A stretch of 64,000 bases of DNA from DGNJ01 sp002388905 (lineage in GTDB: Bacteria; Pseudomonadota; Gammaproteobacteria; Pseudomonadales; Porticoccaceae), in the NCBI GenBank assembly GCA_036843405.1, contig DAITSJ010000014.1:1-64000 (forward strand). Reading direction: 5' to 3'. The notes under the pieces are model-generated. The model did no database searches. It saw only the letters and a program-made list of their open reading frames with translations, and had not been told where the DNA came from. The position numbers were made by a program, and so were the translations under genes. Shown piece after piece: positions 17,698 through 26,323 of the stretch (position 1 is the stretch's first letter; each line of letters begins with the position of its first letter).

Positions 17698-19161
17698 CTA
17701 TAATTTGGCGGTCCGCTCCTCAAGCGCTTTCAGTTCCCGCAACCGCTCCTCGATCACCGCCCGCTGCCGGAAGTCGTTCTGGACCAGCCGCTGGGCGTAC
17801 TGCAGTTGTTCCCGGGCCTTGTCAAAGACGCCGGTGAGGATGTAATACTCGGCCCGGGCCTTGTGCACACCGGTAATATCGCCGGCCAGGCCGCTCACTT
17901 CCGCCAACTGGAACCATACCTCCGGGTCGTTGGGCCGCAGCCGGCTCAGGGTTTCCAGGATCCGCTCCGAGGCCTGGTACCGGGACGCCTTGAGCAGCAC
18001 TTCCGCTTTCGTCCTTAAGAGCGCGTAATTATTCCGATGTAGCCTTTCCAGTTCCTCGAGCCGGGCCAGGGCCTCGTCGTAACGCTTGCGGTTGCTTTCC
18101 AGGGTGGCCGCCGCCAGTTGCACCACCAGGTTTTTGGGCTCTTTGTCGAGCAGGGGCTGCAGGGTTTGCCAGGCCTCCTGGTGACGACCGTCCTCGGACA
18201 GGGCCAGGGCGAGGCCGTAGCGGGCGGCATCCCGCGACAGGCTGTGGCCCTCCAGTTCGCTGGAAAAACGCTGGATCGAGCGCTGCGGGCTGTTGTCCAT
18301 GTGCAGTTGGGCGCGCGCCCGCATCATGGCGTAGCGCGGATCCGCCGGGTATTGGCGGGCCGGGTAGTTGTTGATCCGGTTGCGGGCATCCGCCACCCGC
18401 TTTTCGGTCAGGGGGTGAGTGAGGAGAAACTCCGGCGGCCGACGACCCGTGTAGCGGGTCGCCGCCATCATGCGTTCGAACATTTCCGCCACCGCGCCGG
18501 GATCCCGGCCCGACTCGTAGAGTGTCCTCATGCCCTGGCGGTCGGCTTCCTGCTCGTTCTGGCGGCTGTAACGCAACTGGCTTTCCAGGGCGGCGGCCTG
18601 GGTCATGGTCATGGCCGCCATGCCGGCATCGCCCCCCGCCGTGGCCGCCAGTATGATCCCGGCCAGAAGCCCGGCCATGGTGCCCAGGGAGGTCTTTTTC
18701 TGGGCCTCCAGGCGCCGGGCGAAATGGCGTTGGCTAAGGTGTGCCAGTTCGTGGGCGACGACGGAGGCGAGTTGATCCTCGTTCTCGGCGAAACGGAACA
18801 GGCCGGTATGTAGGCCGATGACCCCGCCGGGCACGGCGAAGGCATTCATGGACGGGTTGTTGATCAGGATCAGTTCCAGCCGCCGGTCCTGGAGTTCGCT
18901 GTGGACCACCAGATCGTAGAGCAGGTTTTCCACATAGGATTGCAGCACCGGGTCGTCGAGGGTATCCACGCGACTCCTGAAGGCACGCAGCCAGGCCCGC
19001 CCCAGTTCGTGTTCCTGCTGGCGCGAAATGATGCCCGACGCGGTATCGCCCATAACCGGCAGGTCCTGTTCCACTGCCAGCGGGGGCGGCGAGGGCAGCA
19101 GCATCCCCACAGCCAACACACCGGTGAGCAGGCGTCGCAAAAGGCGGGTGGGGGAGGTCAC
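17698..19161 (-). CDS. bepA: BepA-like periplasmic M48 metalloprotease with TPR repeats
   Basis: A 487-residue zinc protease/chaperone of outer-membrane assembly quality control. A signal peptide is visible at the N terminus (RLLRRLLTGVLAVGMLLP then PLAVEQD). The zinc site is HELAHLSQRH (about residue 137) with the third ligand in NEQEADRQG. The C-terminal half (about 260-487) is helical and TPR-like (repeated LA.L..L..L patterns). The GTG at 19161 is chosen because it starts directly at the positively charged signal-peptide region and has GGAG upstream; a GTG at 19230 would add 23 residues without a ribosome site. It is divergent from the permease gene. Confidence 0.85.
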   Translation of the reverse strand: MTSPTRLLRRLLTGVLAVGMLLPSPPPLAVEQDLPVMGDTASGIISRQQEHELGRAWLRAFRSRVDTLDDPVLQSYVENLLYDLVVHSELQDRRLELILINNPSMNAFAVPGGVIGLHTGLFRFAENEDQLASVVAHELAHLSQRHFARRLEAQKKTSLGTMAGLLAGIILAATAGGDAGMAAMTMTQAAALESQLRYSRQNEQEADRQGMRTLYESGRDPGAVAEMFERMMAATRYTGRRPPEFLLTHPLTEKRVADARNRINNYPARQYPADPRYAMMRARAQLHMDNSPQRSIQRFSSELEGHSLSRDAARYGLALALSEDGRHQEAWQTLQPLLDKEPKNLVVQLAAATLESNRKRYDEALARLEELERLHRNNYALLRTKAEVLLKASRYQASERILETLSRLRPNDPEVWFQLAEVSGLAGDITGVHKARAEYYILTGVFDKAREQLQYAQRLVQNDFRQRAVIEERLRELKALEERTAKL

Positions 19162-19394
19162 GTCGAGGTCTTGCTCCTGTGTTGATCCTGCCGGAAAGCG
19201 GCTACTTCCAGGCGGGCCGGTGGCGGGCACCGCCGGGATTTCTTCCTGACGATGGTAACCCAGCCTTATGGCTCGTCGCTATCGCGGGTCGCCCTTGGAC
19301 CCTGTAGCGCGGTTCGGGTTCCGAACGCTTTATGTTGATGCCGCCATCGGCTTTGCGTAATCTCCCAACACCGACAGCGCGAGGGTGCAACACC

Positions 19395-20474
19395 ATGTGG
19401 AGGGTTCTGGAAAACTGGGTGGACCGCTATTTTGCGGACGAGGAGGCCGTGATCCTCCTGCTCCTGGTTCTACTCGGCCTGGCGGTCATCATTTTCGCCG
19501 GCCAGATCCTGGCGCCGTTTTTCGCCGCCGCCATCATCGCCTTTCTGCTCCAGGGCGGCGTCGATTTTCTGGCCAGGCGCAAGGTCCCCTACCGCCTGGC
19601 GGTATGGCTGGTGTTTACTGCTTTTGTGGGCGCCGTACTGGTAATGATCGTGGTGCTGGCGCCCCTTCTGGCCAAGCAGTCCTCCAATCTGGTGTCCCGG
19701 ATACCGGGAATGATCAAGAGCATCCAGGAGACCGTACTGCTGCTGCCCCAGAAATATCCCCATATCATCTCCGAACAGGAGTTGCGGGATCTGCTCAACT
19801 ACGCGTCGGGGCAGGTTGCCGGCCTGGCCGAGGCGGTGCTGACATTTTCCTTCGCCAATCTGCCCAACCTGATCGGCCTGATCGTCTACCTGGTGCTGGT
19901 GCCCCTGATGGTCTTTTTCATGATCAAGGATAAACGGCTGTTGATGGAAATGCTGGCCAACCTGTTGCCCAGCCACCGGCCGGTACTGCGGCAGATCTGG
20001 CACGAAATGAACGACCAGATGGCCAACTTTGTCCGGGGCAAGGCGCTTGAGATTCTTATTGTCGGCGTTGTCTCCTATGTCGCCTTTTTGGTGTTGCATC
20101 TGGATTACGCGGCCTTGTTGGCCCTGGTGGTGGGTTTCTCGGTGTTGATTCCCTATATTGGCGCCGCGGTGGTGACCGTTCCCATCCTTATGGTGGGCTA
20201 TTTCCAGTGGGGGTGGGGCAGCGAGTTCATGTGGCTCGCGATTACCTACGGCGTGATACAGTTTCTCGACGGTAATGTACTGGTGCCCTTGCTCTTTTCC
20301 GAGGCCGTCAACCTGCACCCTCTCGCCATTATCCTGGCAGTGCTGGTATTCGGCGGCCTCTGGGGTTTCTGGGGCGTCTTTTTTGCCATCCCCCTGGCTA
20401 CACTGATCAAGGCTCTGTACAACGCCTGGCCGCGCAAGCATCGCGATCAGGCCCGGGAGCCTGTCGCCGAATGA
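19395..20474 (+). CDS. AI-2E/PerM-family membrane permease
   Basis: A 359-residue polytopic membrane protein of the AI-2E transporter (PerM) family. Hydrophobic segments lie at about 20-60 (two), 68-92, 150-175, 215-260 (two) and 280-340. Family blocks include LVPLMVFFMIKDK and a late GNVLVPLLFSEAVNLHP stretch. Members are linked to export of small molecules or to Na+/H+ antiport, so the exact solute is uncertain. The ATG at 19395 has GAGGGTG at 19381-19387; longer in-frame starts lack one. Its ATGA stop overlaps an in-frame ATG of the next gene. PerM beside BepA is a common gammaproteobacterial arrangement. Confidence 0.85.
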   Translation: MWRVLENWVDRYFADEEAVILLLLVLLGLAVIIFAGQILAPFFAAAIIAFLLQGGVDFLARRKVPYRLAVWLVFTAFVGAVLVMIVVLAPLLAKQSSNLVSRIPGMIKSIQETVLLLPQKYPHIISEQELRDLLNYASGQVAGLAEAVLTFSFANLPNLIGLIVYLVLVPLMVFFMIKDKRLLMEMLANLLPSHRPVLRQIWHEMNDQMANFVRGKALEILIVGVVSYVAFLVLHLDYAALLALVVGFSVLIPYIGAAVVTVPILMVGYFQWGWGSEFMWLAITYGVIQFLDGNVLVPLLFSEAVNLHPLAIILAVLVFGGLWGFWGVFFAIPLATLIKALYNAWPRKHRDQAREPVAE

Positions 20475-20497
20475 ATCATTACGGGAGTTGTTGTCCT

Positions 20498-23359
20498 ATG
20501 TCGTTGCGTCTGACCATCGCCGCGCTCTTCGCCCTGTTCCTGGCGGGTTGCACCCAGCCACCCGGGCACAATGCCTCATCCGTTGACTTCCCTTCGCCCG
20601 GGGGCGTCGAGATACATAAAAGCCAGGTTGACGACCGGGAATACCGTTACCTGACTTTGGCTAACGGCCTCGAAGTGCTGCTGATTTCCGACCCGGATGC
20701 GGACAAGGCGGCGGCGTCCCTGAGCATCGATGTGGGCAGCTTCCAGAATCCGCCGGATCGCGAGGGCCTTGCCCACTTTCTCGAGCACATGCTTTTCCTG
20801 GGTACCGAAAAATACCCCGAGCCCGGTGCCTATCAGGCCTTCATCAGCGAGCACGGCGGTTCCCACAATGCCTACACCAGCCTCGAGGAAACCAACTATT
20901 TCTTTGACGTGGACGCCGCTCACCTGGATAGCGCCCTGGACCGCTTTTCCCAGTTTTTCGTCGCACCTCTGTTCAATGCCAGGTTCGTGGACCGGGAACG
21001 CCACGCGGTGGAATCCGAATACCAGTTGAAAATCCGGGACGATATGCGCCGGGAGTGGGATGTCCTGCGCGAGCTGGTCAATCCCGACCATCCCCTGGCC
21101 AAGTTCTCGGTGGGCAACCTCGAGACGCTGGCCAACCGGGAAGGGGACCCTGTTCGGGAGGACCTGCTGGATTTCTACCGACGCTACTATTCCGCTGACC
21201 GGATGAACCTGGTGGTGCTGGGCCGCCAGGACCTGGGACGCCTGGAAACCCTGGTCGAGAATCGCTTCGCCGCGGTGCCGGATCGCGACGGGGTATTGCC
21301 GAAAGACCCGGAGCCGCTTTTTGAGCGGGAGTTGCCGTTCCGGGTCCTCATCGAGCCGGAAAAGGAAATCCGCAAGCTCTCCTTCAGTTTCCCCCTGCCA
21401 TCGGTGAAGGAGGAGTGGCGCCTGAAACCCATGGCCTTCCTGGGCCACCTGATCGGTCACGAGGGAGAGGGCAGCCTGCTGGCGGAGCTCAAACGGCGGG
21501 GGCTCGCGGAAGGGCTGGTGGCCGGCATGGCATTCGACAGCCGCGCCGGAGCGCTCTTCAATGTCTCCATTACCCTGACCCCGGCGGGAGTCTCCTCCCA
21601 CGACGCCGTTACCCGGGCCCTGTTCGATTGGCTGGCGCTGATTCGCAAAGAGGGTATCGACGACTGGCGCTATGAGGAAGTGGCGGCCCTGCAGCGAACG
21701 GATTTTCTCTATGCCGAGGAACAACAGCCCGCCGGTTATGTGCGCCGGTTAAGTTCGCTGATGCACGATTATCCCCCGGCGGAAGTGCTGCGGGGTCCGT
21801 TTCTCTATGCCGATTTCGATGCCCGGCGACTGGCGCGCTTCGCTGGCTACCTGCGCCTGGACAATGCCCTGATCACCCTGACTGCCCCGGGTGTCGAGAC
21901 CGACCGCGAGTCCGAGCTCTATTCCGCGCCCTATGCCGTGCAACCGGTGTCGCCGGGCCAACTGCTCAAGGGCGGCGAAGTGGCCTGGCGGGACCGGCTT
22001 TCCCTGCCCAGGCCCAACCCCTACATACCCGACTCCCTGGCATTGCATGGACCGGAGGACCCGCCGGCAAGACCGGTGGCCGTGCCCCTGTCCGGTGGCG
22101 ATACCCTCTGGCACTATCCCACCGTCAGTTTCGGCACGCCCAAGGCGGTTTTCGAGGGTCGTCTGGTATTGCCCGGACGCCGGTCTCTGGAGCAGGAAAC
22201 CCTGCTTGAACTCTATATGGCCATGGTGAGGGACAGCCTCTCCTCCCAGGTGTATCCCGCGGCACTGGCGGGATTGAGCTTTGATCTGGGCCGCTGGGAG
22301 AACGGCCTGACGGTTCGCCTGCAGGGTTACAGCGACAAGCAGGACCGGCTCCTGGAAACAGTGCTGGCGGCCATGGCGGAACCTGACTGGAGCAGCGAGC
22401 AATTCCAGCGGGTCAAGGCCAGCCTGGGCCGGAATTGGCGCAATGTCGCCAAGGAGTGGCCCATCAGCCAGGCCTTTAATCAACTGCCGGCCCTGGTGCG
22501 TGACGACTGGCTGCCCCGGGAGAAGGCGGAGGTTCTCGAGGCCATTACCCTTAATCGGCTTGCCAGGTTCAGCGAGACATTGTTTGAACGCGGCCATGCC
22601 AACTTTTACGCCGCCGGCAACCTGCTCCGAGGCCCTGCCGTCGACATGGCCCAAGCGGTCGCGGAGCACCTGCAACTGGGGCGCCGGGGCACGGATCGGG
22701 CGATATATCGTGTCGCCCGCCTCGTTCCCGCAGAGCCTCTGCCCGAATTTTACCAACCCGTTTCCCACACCGACCAGGCGGCACTGCTCTACGTCCAGGG
22801 GCAGGCCGACAATCTCGAAGAGCGGGCCATGTTCGCTCTGCTTCAGGTGGCGACGGAGGCACCCTTTTATTCCTCACTGCGCACCGAACAACAGTTGGGT
22901 TACGTGGTGGGCAATTCACTGGCCCCCATGCACCGGGTGCCCGGCATGGTTTTTTACGTCCAGTCTCCCGGGACCGATACCGGTGGGATGAAACAGGCCG
23001 TCGACGGTTTTTTTGCCCGCTATCAGAAGGCCGTGGCCGACCTTGATGCGGCGACTTTCGAGCGCTACCGGGAGGCGGTACTGACCCGTATCGAAGAGGC
23101 TCCCAAGAACCTGGGAGAACTGGCCGAGCGCCACCTTGCGTCCCTCCGTTTGGGCTTCGAGGCGTTCGACTTTTACCCGCAGTTGGCGGACGCGGTTCGC
23201 GCCACTACCCTGGACGAGTTTCGTGCCGCCTACGACCGTGTATTGATGGATAGGCGTGCCGGCCTGTGGATCCTGGCTTCGGAGGGGGTCGAGGCCGGGA
23301 CTGTTGGCCGGGACCGGTTGTCGCGCAATGCCGGCGAGCCCTTTCGCTATTTGCAATAG
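20498..23359 (+). CDS. Pitrilysin-type M16 zinc protease, lipoprotein
   Basis: A 953-residue insulinase/pitrilysin-family peptidase with four repeated M16 domains. The inverted zinc motif H-x2-E-H is in HFLEHMLFLG (about residue 93), with the third ligand Glu in RHAVESEYQ. A lipoprotein signal peptide is clear: MSLRLTIAALFALFLAGC, with the lipobox Cys at residue 18. That, and GGGAG at 20483-20487, decide the ATG at 20498; the ATG at 20471 would place nine residues before the signal peptide. It degrades small peptides in the periplasm or at the outer membrane. Confidence 0.92.
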   Translation: MSLRLTIAALFALFLAGCTQPPGHNASSVDFPSPGGVEIHKSQVDDREYRYLTLANGLEVLLISDPDADKAAASLSIDVGSFQNPPDREGLAHFLEHMLFLGTEKYPEPGAYQAFISEHGGSHNAYTSLEETNYFFDVDAAHLDSALDRFSQFFVAPLFNARFVDRERHAVESEYQLKIRDDMRREWDVLRELVNPDHPLAKFSVGNLETLANREGDPVREDLLDFYRRYYSADRMNLVVLGRQDLGRLETLVENRFAAVPDRDGVLPKDPEPLFERELPFRVLIEPEKEIRKLSFSFPLPSVKEEWRLKPMAFLGHLIGHEGEGSLLAELKRRGLAEGLVAGMAFDSRAGALFNVSITLTPAGVSSHDAVTRALFDWLALIRKEGIDDWRYEEVAALQRTDFLYAEEQQPAGYVRRLSSLMHDYPPAEVLRGPFLYADFDARRLARFAGYLRLDNALITLTAPGVETDRESELYSAPYAVQPVSPGQLLKGGEVAWRDRLSLPRPNPYIPDSLALHGPEDPPARPVAVPLSGGDTLWHYPTVSFGTPKAVFEGRLVLPGRRSLEQETLLELYMAMVRDSLSSQVYPAALAGLSFDLGRWENGLTVRLQGYSDKQDRLLETVLAAMAEPDWSSEQFQRVKASLGRNWRNVAKEWPISQAFNQLPALVRDDWLPREKAEVLEAITLNRLARFSETLFERGHANFYAAGNLLRGPAVDMAQAVAEHLQLGRRGTDRAIYRVARLVPAEPLPEFYQPVSHTDQAALLYVQGQADNLEERAMFALLQVATEAPFYSSLRTEQQLGYVVGNSLAPMHRVPGMVFYVQSPGTDTGGMKQAVDGFFARYQKAVADLDAATFERYREAVLTRIEEAPKNLGELAERHLASLRLGFEAFDFYPQLADAVRATTLDEFRAAYDRVLMDRRAGLWILASEGVEAGTVGRDRLSRNAGEPFRYLQ

Positions 23360-23654
23360 GTCGCGATCGGTTCGCCCGGAGCGGCGAGGGCGAGGCCGGC
23401 AAACCCCAGCCAATGGATGAAGCCGGGCGCCGTCTCGTGCATAATGTCTGCCAATGCACACTCACTGGGCAGATTGTCCAGAGCCCCGCGCGGAATGCCG
23501 AGCCAGGGGTTTGAGTGAGAATTGCCGGTAGCGTGGCCGCGAAACGGGGGTATCCCTGGATGGAGCCGGGCATCGATGCCGATGCGTACACGCTCCGGTC
23601 CGGCCTCCCCCTCCCACGAACAACAGCAAATCGTCACGAGGATGTAGTCGCTTT
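23360..23654. other. Intergenic region before aceE
   Basis: 295 bp. It must carry the aceE promoter, but I see no clear -35/-10 pair, terminator or attenuator. Open frames on the minus strand here match no family I know and share no ribosome site. Confidence 0.35.
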
Positions 23655-26312
23655 ATGTATCAGGATAACGATCCGACAGAAACACAGGAATGGCTCGAAG
23701 CCCTGGACTCCGTCATCCGTTTCCAGGGAGAGGAACGCGCGGGGTTTCTGGTCCGCCAGTTGCTCGATTCCGCCACCGAAGCCGGCGTCCCCGCGCCCGA
23801 TGCCATCACCACCCCTTTTCGCAATACCATTCCCACCTCGAGGGAAAAGCGTATGCCCGGCGACCTGTTCATGGAGCGCCGCATCCGCTCCCTGATCCGC
23901 TGGAATGCCCTGGCCATGGTGATGCGGGCAAACAAGAACAACGAGGGCCTGGGTGGCCATATCGCCAGCTTTTCCTCGGCGGCGACCTTGTACGACGTGG
24001 GCTTCAACTATTTTTTCAAGGGGCGCGACGACAAACAGCTGGGCGACCTGGTCTTCTTCCAGGGTCACAGTTCCCCCGGGATCTATGCCCGCTCCTTCCT
24101 GGAGGGGCGCCTCAACGAAGATCAGCTGGACAATTTCCGGCGTGAAGTGGACGGCAGGGGACTGTCCTCCTACCCGCACCCCTGGCTGATGCCGGATTAC
24201 TGGCAGTTCCCCACCGTGTCCATGGGCCTGGGTCCCATCCAGGCCATCTATCAGGCCCATATCATGCGCTACCTTTCCGCCCGGGGGCTTGTGCCCCGGG
24301 GCGATCGCAAGGTCTGGGCCTTCCTGGGCGATGGCGAATGCGACGAGCCGGAAACCCTGGGCGCCATCTCCCTGGCCGGTCGCGAGCAACTGGAAAACCT
24401 GGTATTCGTGGTCAACTGCAACCTGCAGCGCCTGGACGGCCCGGTGCGCGGCAACGGCAAGATCATCCAGGAGCTGGAGGGCGTGTTCCGGGGTGCCGGC
24501 TGGAACACCATCAAGGTGGTCTGGGGCCGCCTGTGGGATCCGCTTTTCGAGAAGGACAAATCGGGCCTGTTGCAAAAACGCATGAACGAGGTCTGCGACG
24601 GTGAACTCCAGAACTGCAAGAACAATGGCGGCGCCTACACGCGCGAGCATTTCTTCGGCGCCTACCCGGAACTGGAGGAGTTGGTCAAGGATATGTCCGA
24701 CCGGGATATCCAGTACCTGAACCGGGGCGGTCACGATCCGTACAAGGTCTACGCGGCCTACGCCGAGGCCATGGCCAGCAAGGGCAAGCCCACGGTGATT
24801 CTGGCCATGACCGTCAAAGGTTACGGCCTGGGCGCGGCCGGCGAGGCCGCCAACGATACCCACTCGGTGAAAAAGCTCGATATCGATAGCCTCAAGAACT
24901 TCCGGGACCGCTTCGGTATCCCTGTCCCCGACGACCAGCTGGAGAAAGTGCCTTACTATCGCCCCCCGGAAGACAGCCCGGAAATGACCTACATGCGCAA
25001 GCGCCGGGAAGAGCTGGGCGGCTACCTGCCGGCCCGCCAGGCGGACTTCCAGGCGCTGGAAACGCCGGACCTCTCCGTGTTCAAGAAACAGCTGGAGGAC
25101 ACGGGCGACCGGGAAATTTCCACCACCATGGCCTTCGTCCGGTTGCTCACGACCCTGGTCAAGGACAAGCAGATCGGCGCCCGGGTGGTGCCCATCGTGC
25201 CCGACGAGGCCCGCACCTTCGGCATGGAGGGCATGTTCCGGCAGTTGGGCATCTATTCCTCCGCCGGCCAGAAGTACGTGCCCCACGACGCCGACCAGAT
25301 CATGTACTACAAGGAGGACAAAAAAGGGCAGATCCTCGAGGAGGGCATCAACGAGGCCGGCTCCATGAGTGCCTGGCTGGCGCTGGCCACCGCCTACAGC
25401 AATTACGACTGCCCGATGATCCCCTTTTACGTGTTCTATTCCATGTTCGGCTTCCAGCGCATCGGCGACCTGGCCTGGGCGGCGGGGGACAGCCAGGCCC
25501 GTGGATTCCTGATCGGCGCCACCGCCGGTCGCACCACCCTGAACGGCGAGGGCCTGCAACACCAGGACGGCCACAGCCACCTGCTGGCCAACACCATTCC
25601 CAACTGCCGCAGCTACGATCCCACCTTCAGCTACGAGCTGGCGGTGATTATCCAGGATGGTGTCAGGCGCATGTACGGGAACAAGGAAAACTGTTTCTAC
25701 TACATCACCACCATGAACGAGAACTACCACCACCCGGCCCTGCCCAAGGGCGCGGAAGAGGGCATCATTCGCGGCCTCTACGAGTTCGAGAAGGGAGGCC
25801 GGGCGACCAAGACCAAGCCCCGGGTGCAACTCATGGGCTCTGGTACCATTTTCAACGAGGTGCGCGCCGCCGCCGGGATCCTGCGCAAGGACTACAAGGT
25901 GGAGTCTGACCTGTGGAGCGTTACCAGCGTTAATGAGCTGGTCCGCGACGGCCAGGCCTGCGAGCGCTGGAACCTGTTGCACCCGGACGGGAAAGAGAAG
26001 GTTCCCTATATCAGCGAACAGCTTGGTAAGCGCGATGGACCCTTCGTGATGGCCACCGATTACATGAAAAGCTACTCCGAGCAGTTGCGCTCCTATGTCC
26101 CCGGGGATTTCCACGTGCTCGGCACCGACGGATTCGGGCGCAGCGATACCCGCAGCAAACTGCGCGAGTTCTTCGAGGTGGACCGCAACTACATCACCGT
26201 CTGCGCGCTCAACGCGCTGGCCAGGCAAGGCAAGGTGAAAAAAGAAGTGGTTTCCCAGGCGATCAAGGACCTGGGTATCGATCCCGACAAACCCAATCCG
26301 TTGTACGTATAA
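23655..26312 (+). CDS. aceE: Pyruvate dehydrogenase E1 component (homodimeric type)
   Basis: An 885-residue thiamine-diphosphate enzyme that decarboxylates pyruvate and passes the acetyl group to the lipoyl groups of E2. The ThDP motif runs from GDGECDEPETLG (about residue 228) to NCNLQRLDGPVRGNG (about residue 260). Length is normal for the gammaproteobacterial homodimeric E1, unlike the alpha2beta2 type. The E2 gene follows after 11 nt in the same operon. AGGA about 12 nt before the ATG is a rather distant ribosome site. Confidence 0.97.
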   Translation: MYQDNDPTETQEWLEALDSVIRFQGEERAGFLVRQLLDSATEAGVPAPDAITTPFRNTIPTSREKRMPGDLFMERRIRSLIRWNALAMVMRANKNNEGLGGHIASFSSAATLYDVGFNYFFKGRDDKQLGDLVFFQGHSSPGIYARSFLEGRLNEDQLDNFRREVDGRGLSSYPHPWLMPDYWQFPTVSMGLGPIQAIYQAHIMRYLSARGLVPRGDRKVWAFLGDGECDEPETLGAISLAGREQLENLVFVVNCNLQRLDGPVRGNGKIIQELEGVFRGAGWNTIKVVWGRLWDPLFEKDKSGLLQKRMNEVCDGELQNCKNNGGAYTREHFFGAYPELEELVKDMSDRDIQYLNRGGHDPYKVYAAYAEAMASKGKPTVILAMTVKGYGLGAAGEAANDTHSVKKLDIDSLKNFRDRFGIPVPDDQLEKVPYYRPPEDSPEMTYMRKRREELGGYLPARQADFQALETPDLSVFKKQLEDTGDREISTTMAFVRLLTTLVKDKQIGARVVPIVPDEARTFGMEGMFRQLGIYSSAGQKYVPHDADQIMYYKEDKKGQILEEGINEAGSMSAWLALATAYSNYDCPMIPFYVFYSMFGFQRIGDLAWAAGDSQARGFLIGATAGRTTLNGEGLQHQDGHSHLLANTIPNCRSYDPTFSYELAVIIQDGVRRMYGNKENCFYYITTMNENYHHPALPKGAEEGIIRGLYEFEKGGRATKTKPRVQLMGSGTIFNEVRAAAGILRKDYKVESDLWSVTSVNELVRDGQACERWNLLHPDGKEKVPYISEQLGKRDGPFVMATDYMKSYSEQLRSYVPGDFHVLGTDGFGRSDTRSKLREFFEVDRNYITVCALNALARQGKVKKEVVSQAIKDLGIDPDKPNPLYV

Positions 26313-26323
26313 GGGGACCGATC

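Noticed and set aside
19161..19230. GTG at 19230 as start of the BepA-like protease
   Set aside because: It would place 23 residues before the signal peptide; no ribosome site precedes it.
20471..20497. Overlapping ATG as start of the M16 protease
   Set aside because: Puts nine residues before a typical lipoprotein signal peptide; the GGGAG site fits the ATG at 20498.
23347..23637. Possible 96-residue minus-strand protein before aceE
   Set aside because: No family match that I can name, no clear ribosome site and a position where the aceE leader is expected.
23634..26228. 864-codon minus-strand open frame across aceE
   Set aside because: Antisense of aceE, which is conserved over its whole length.
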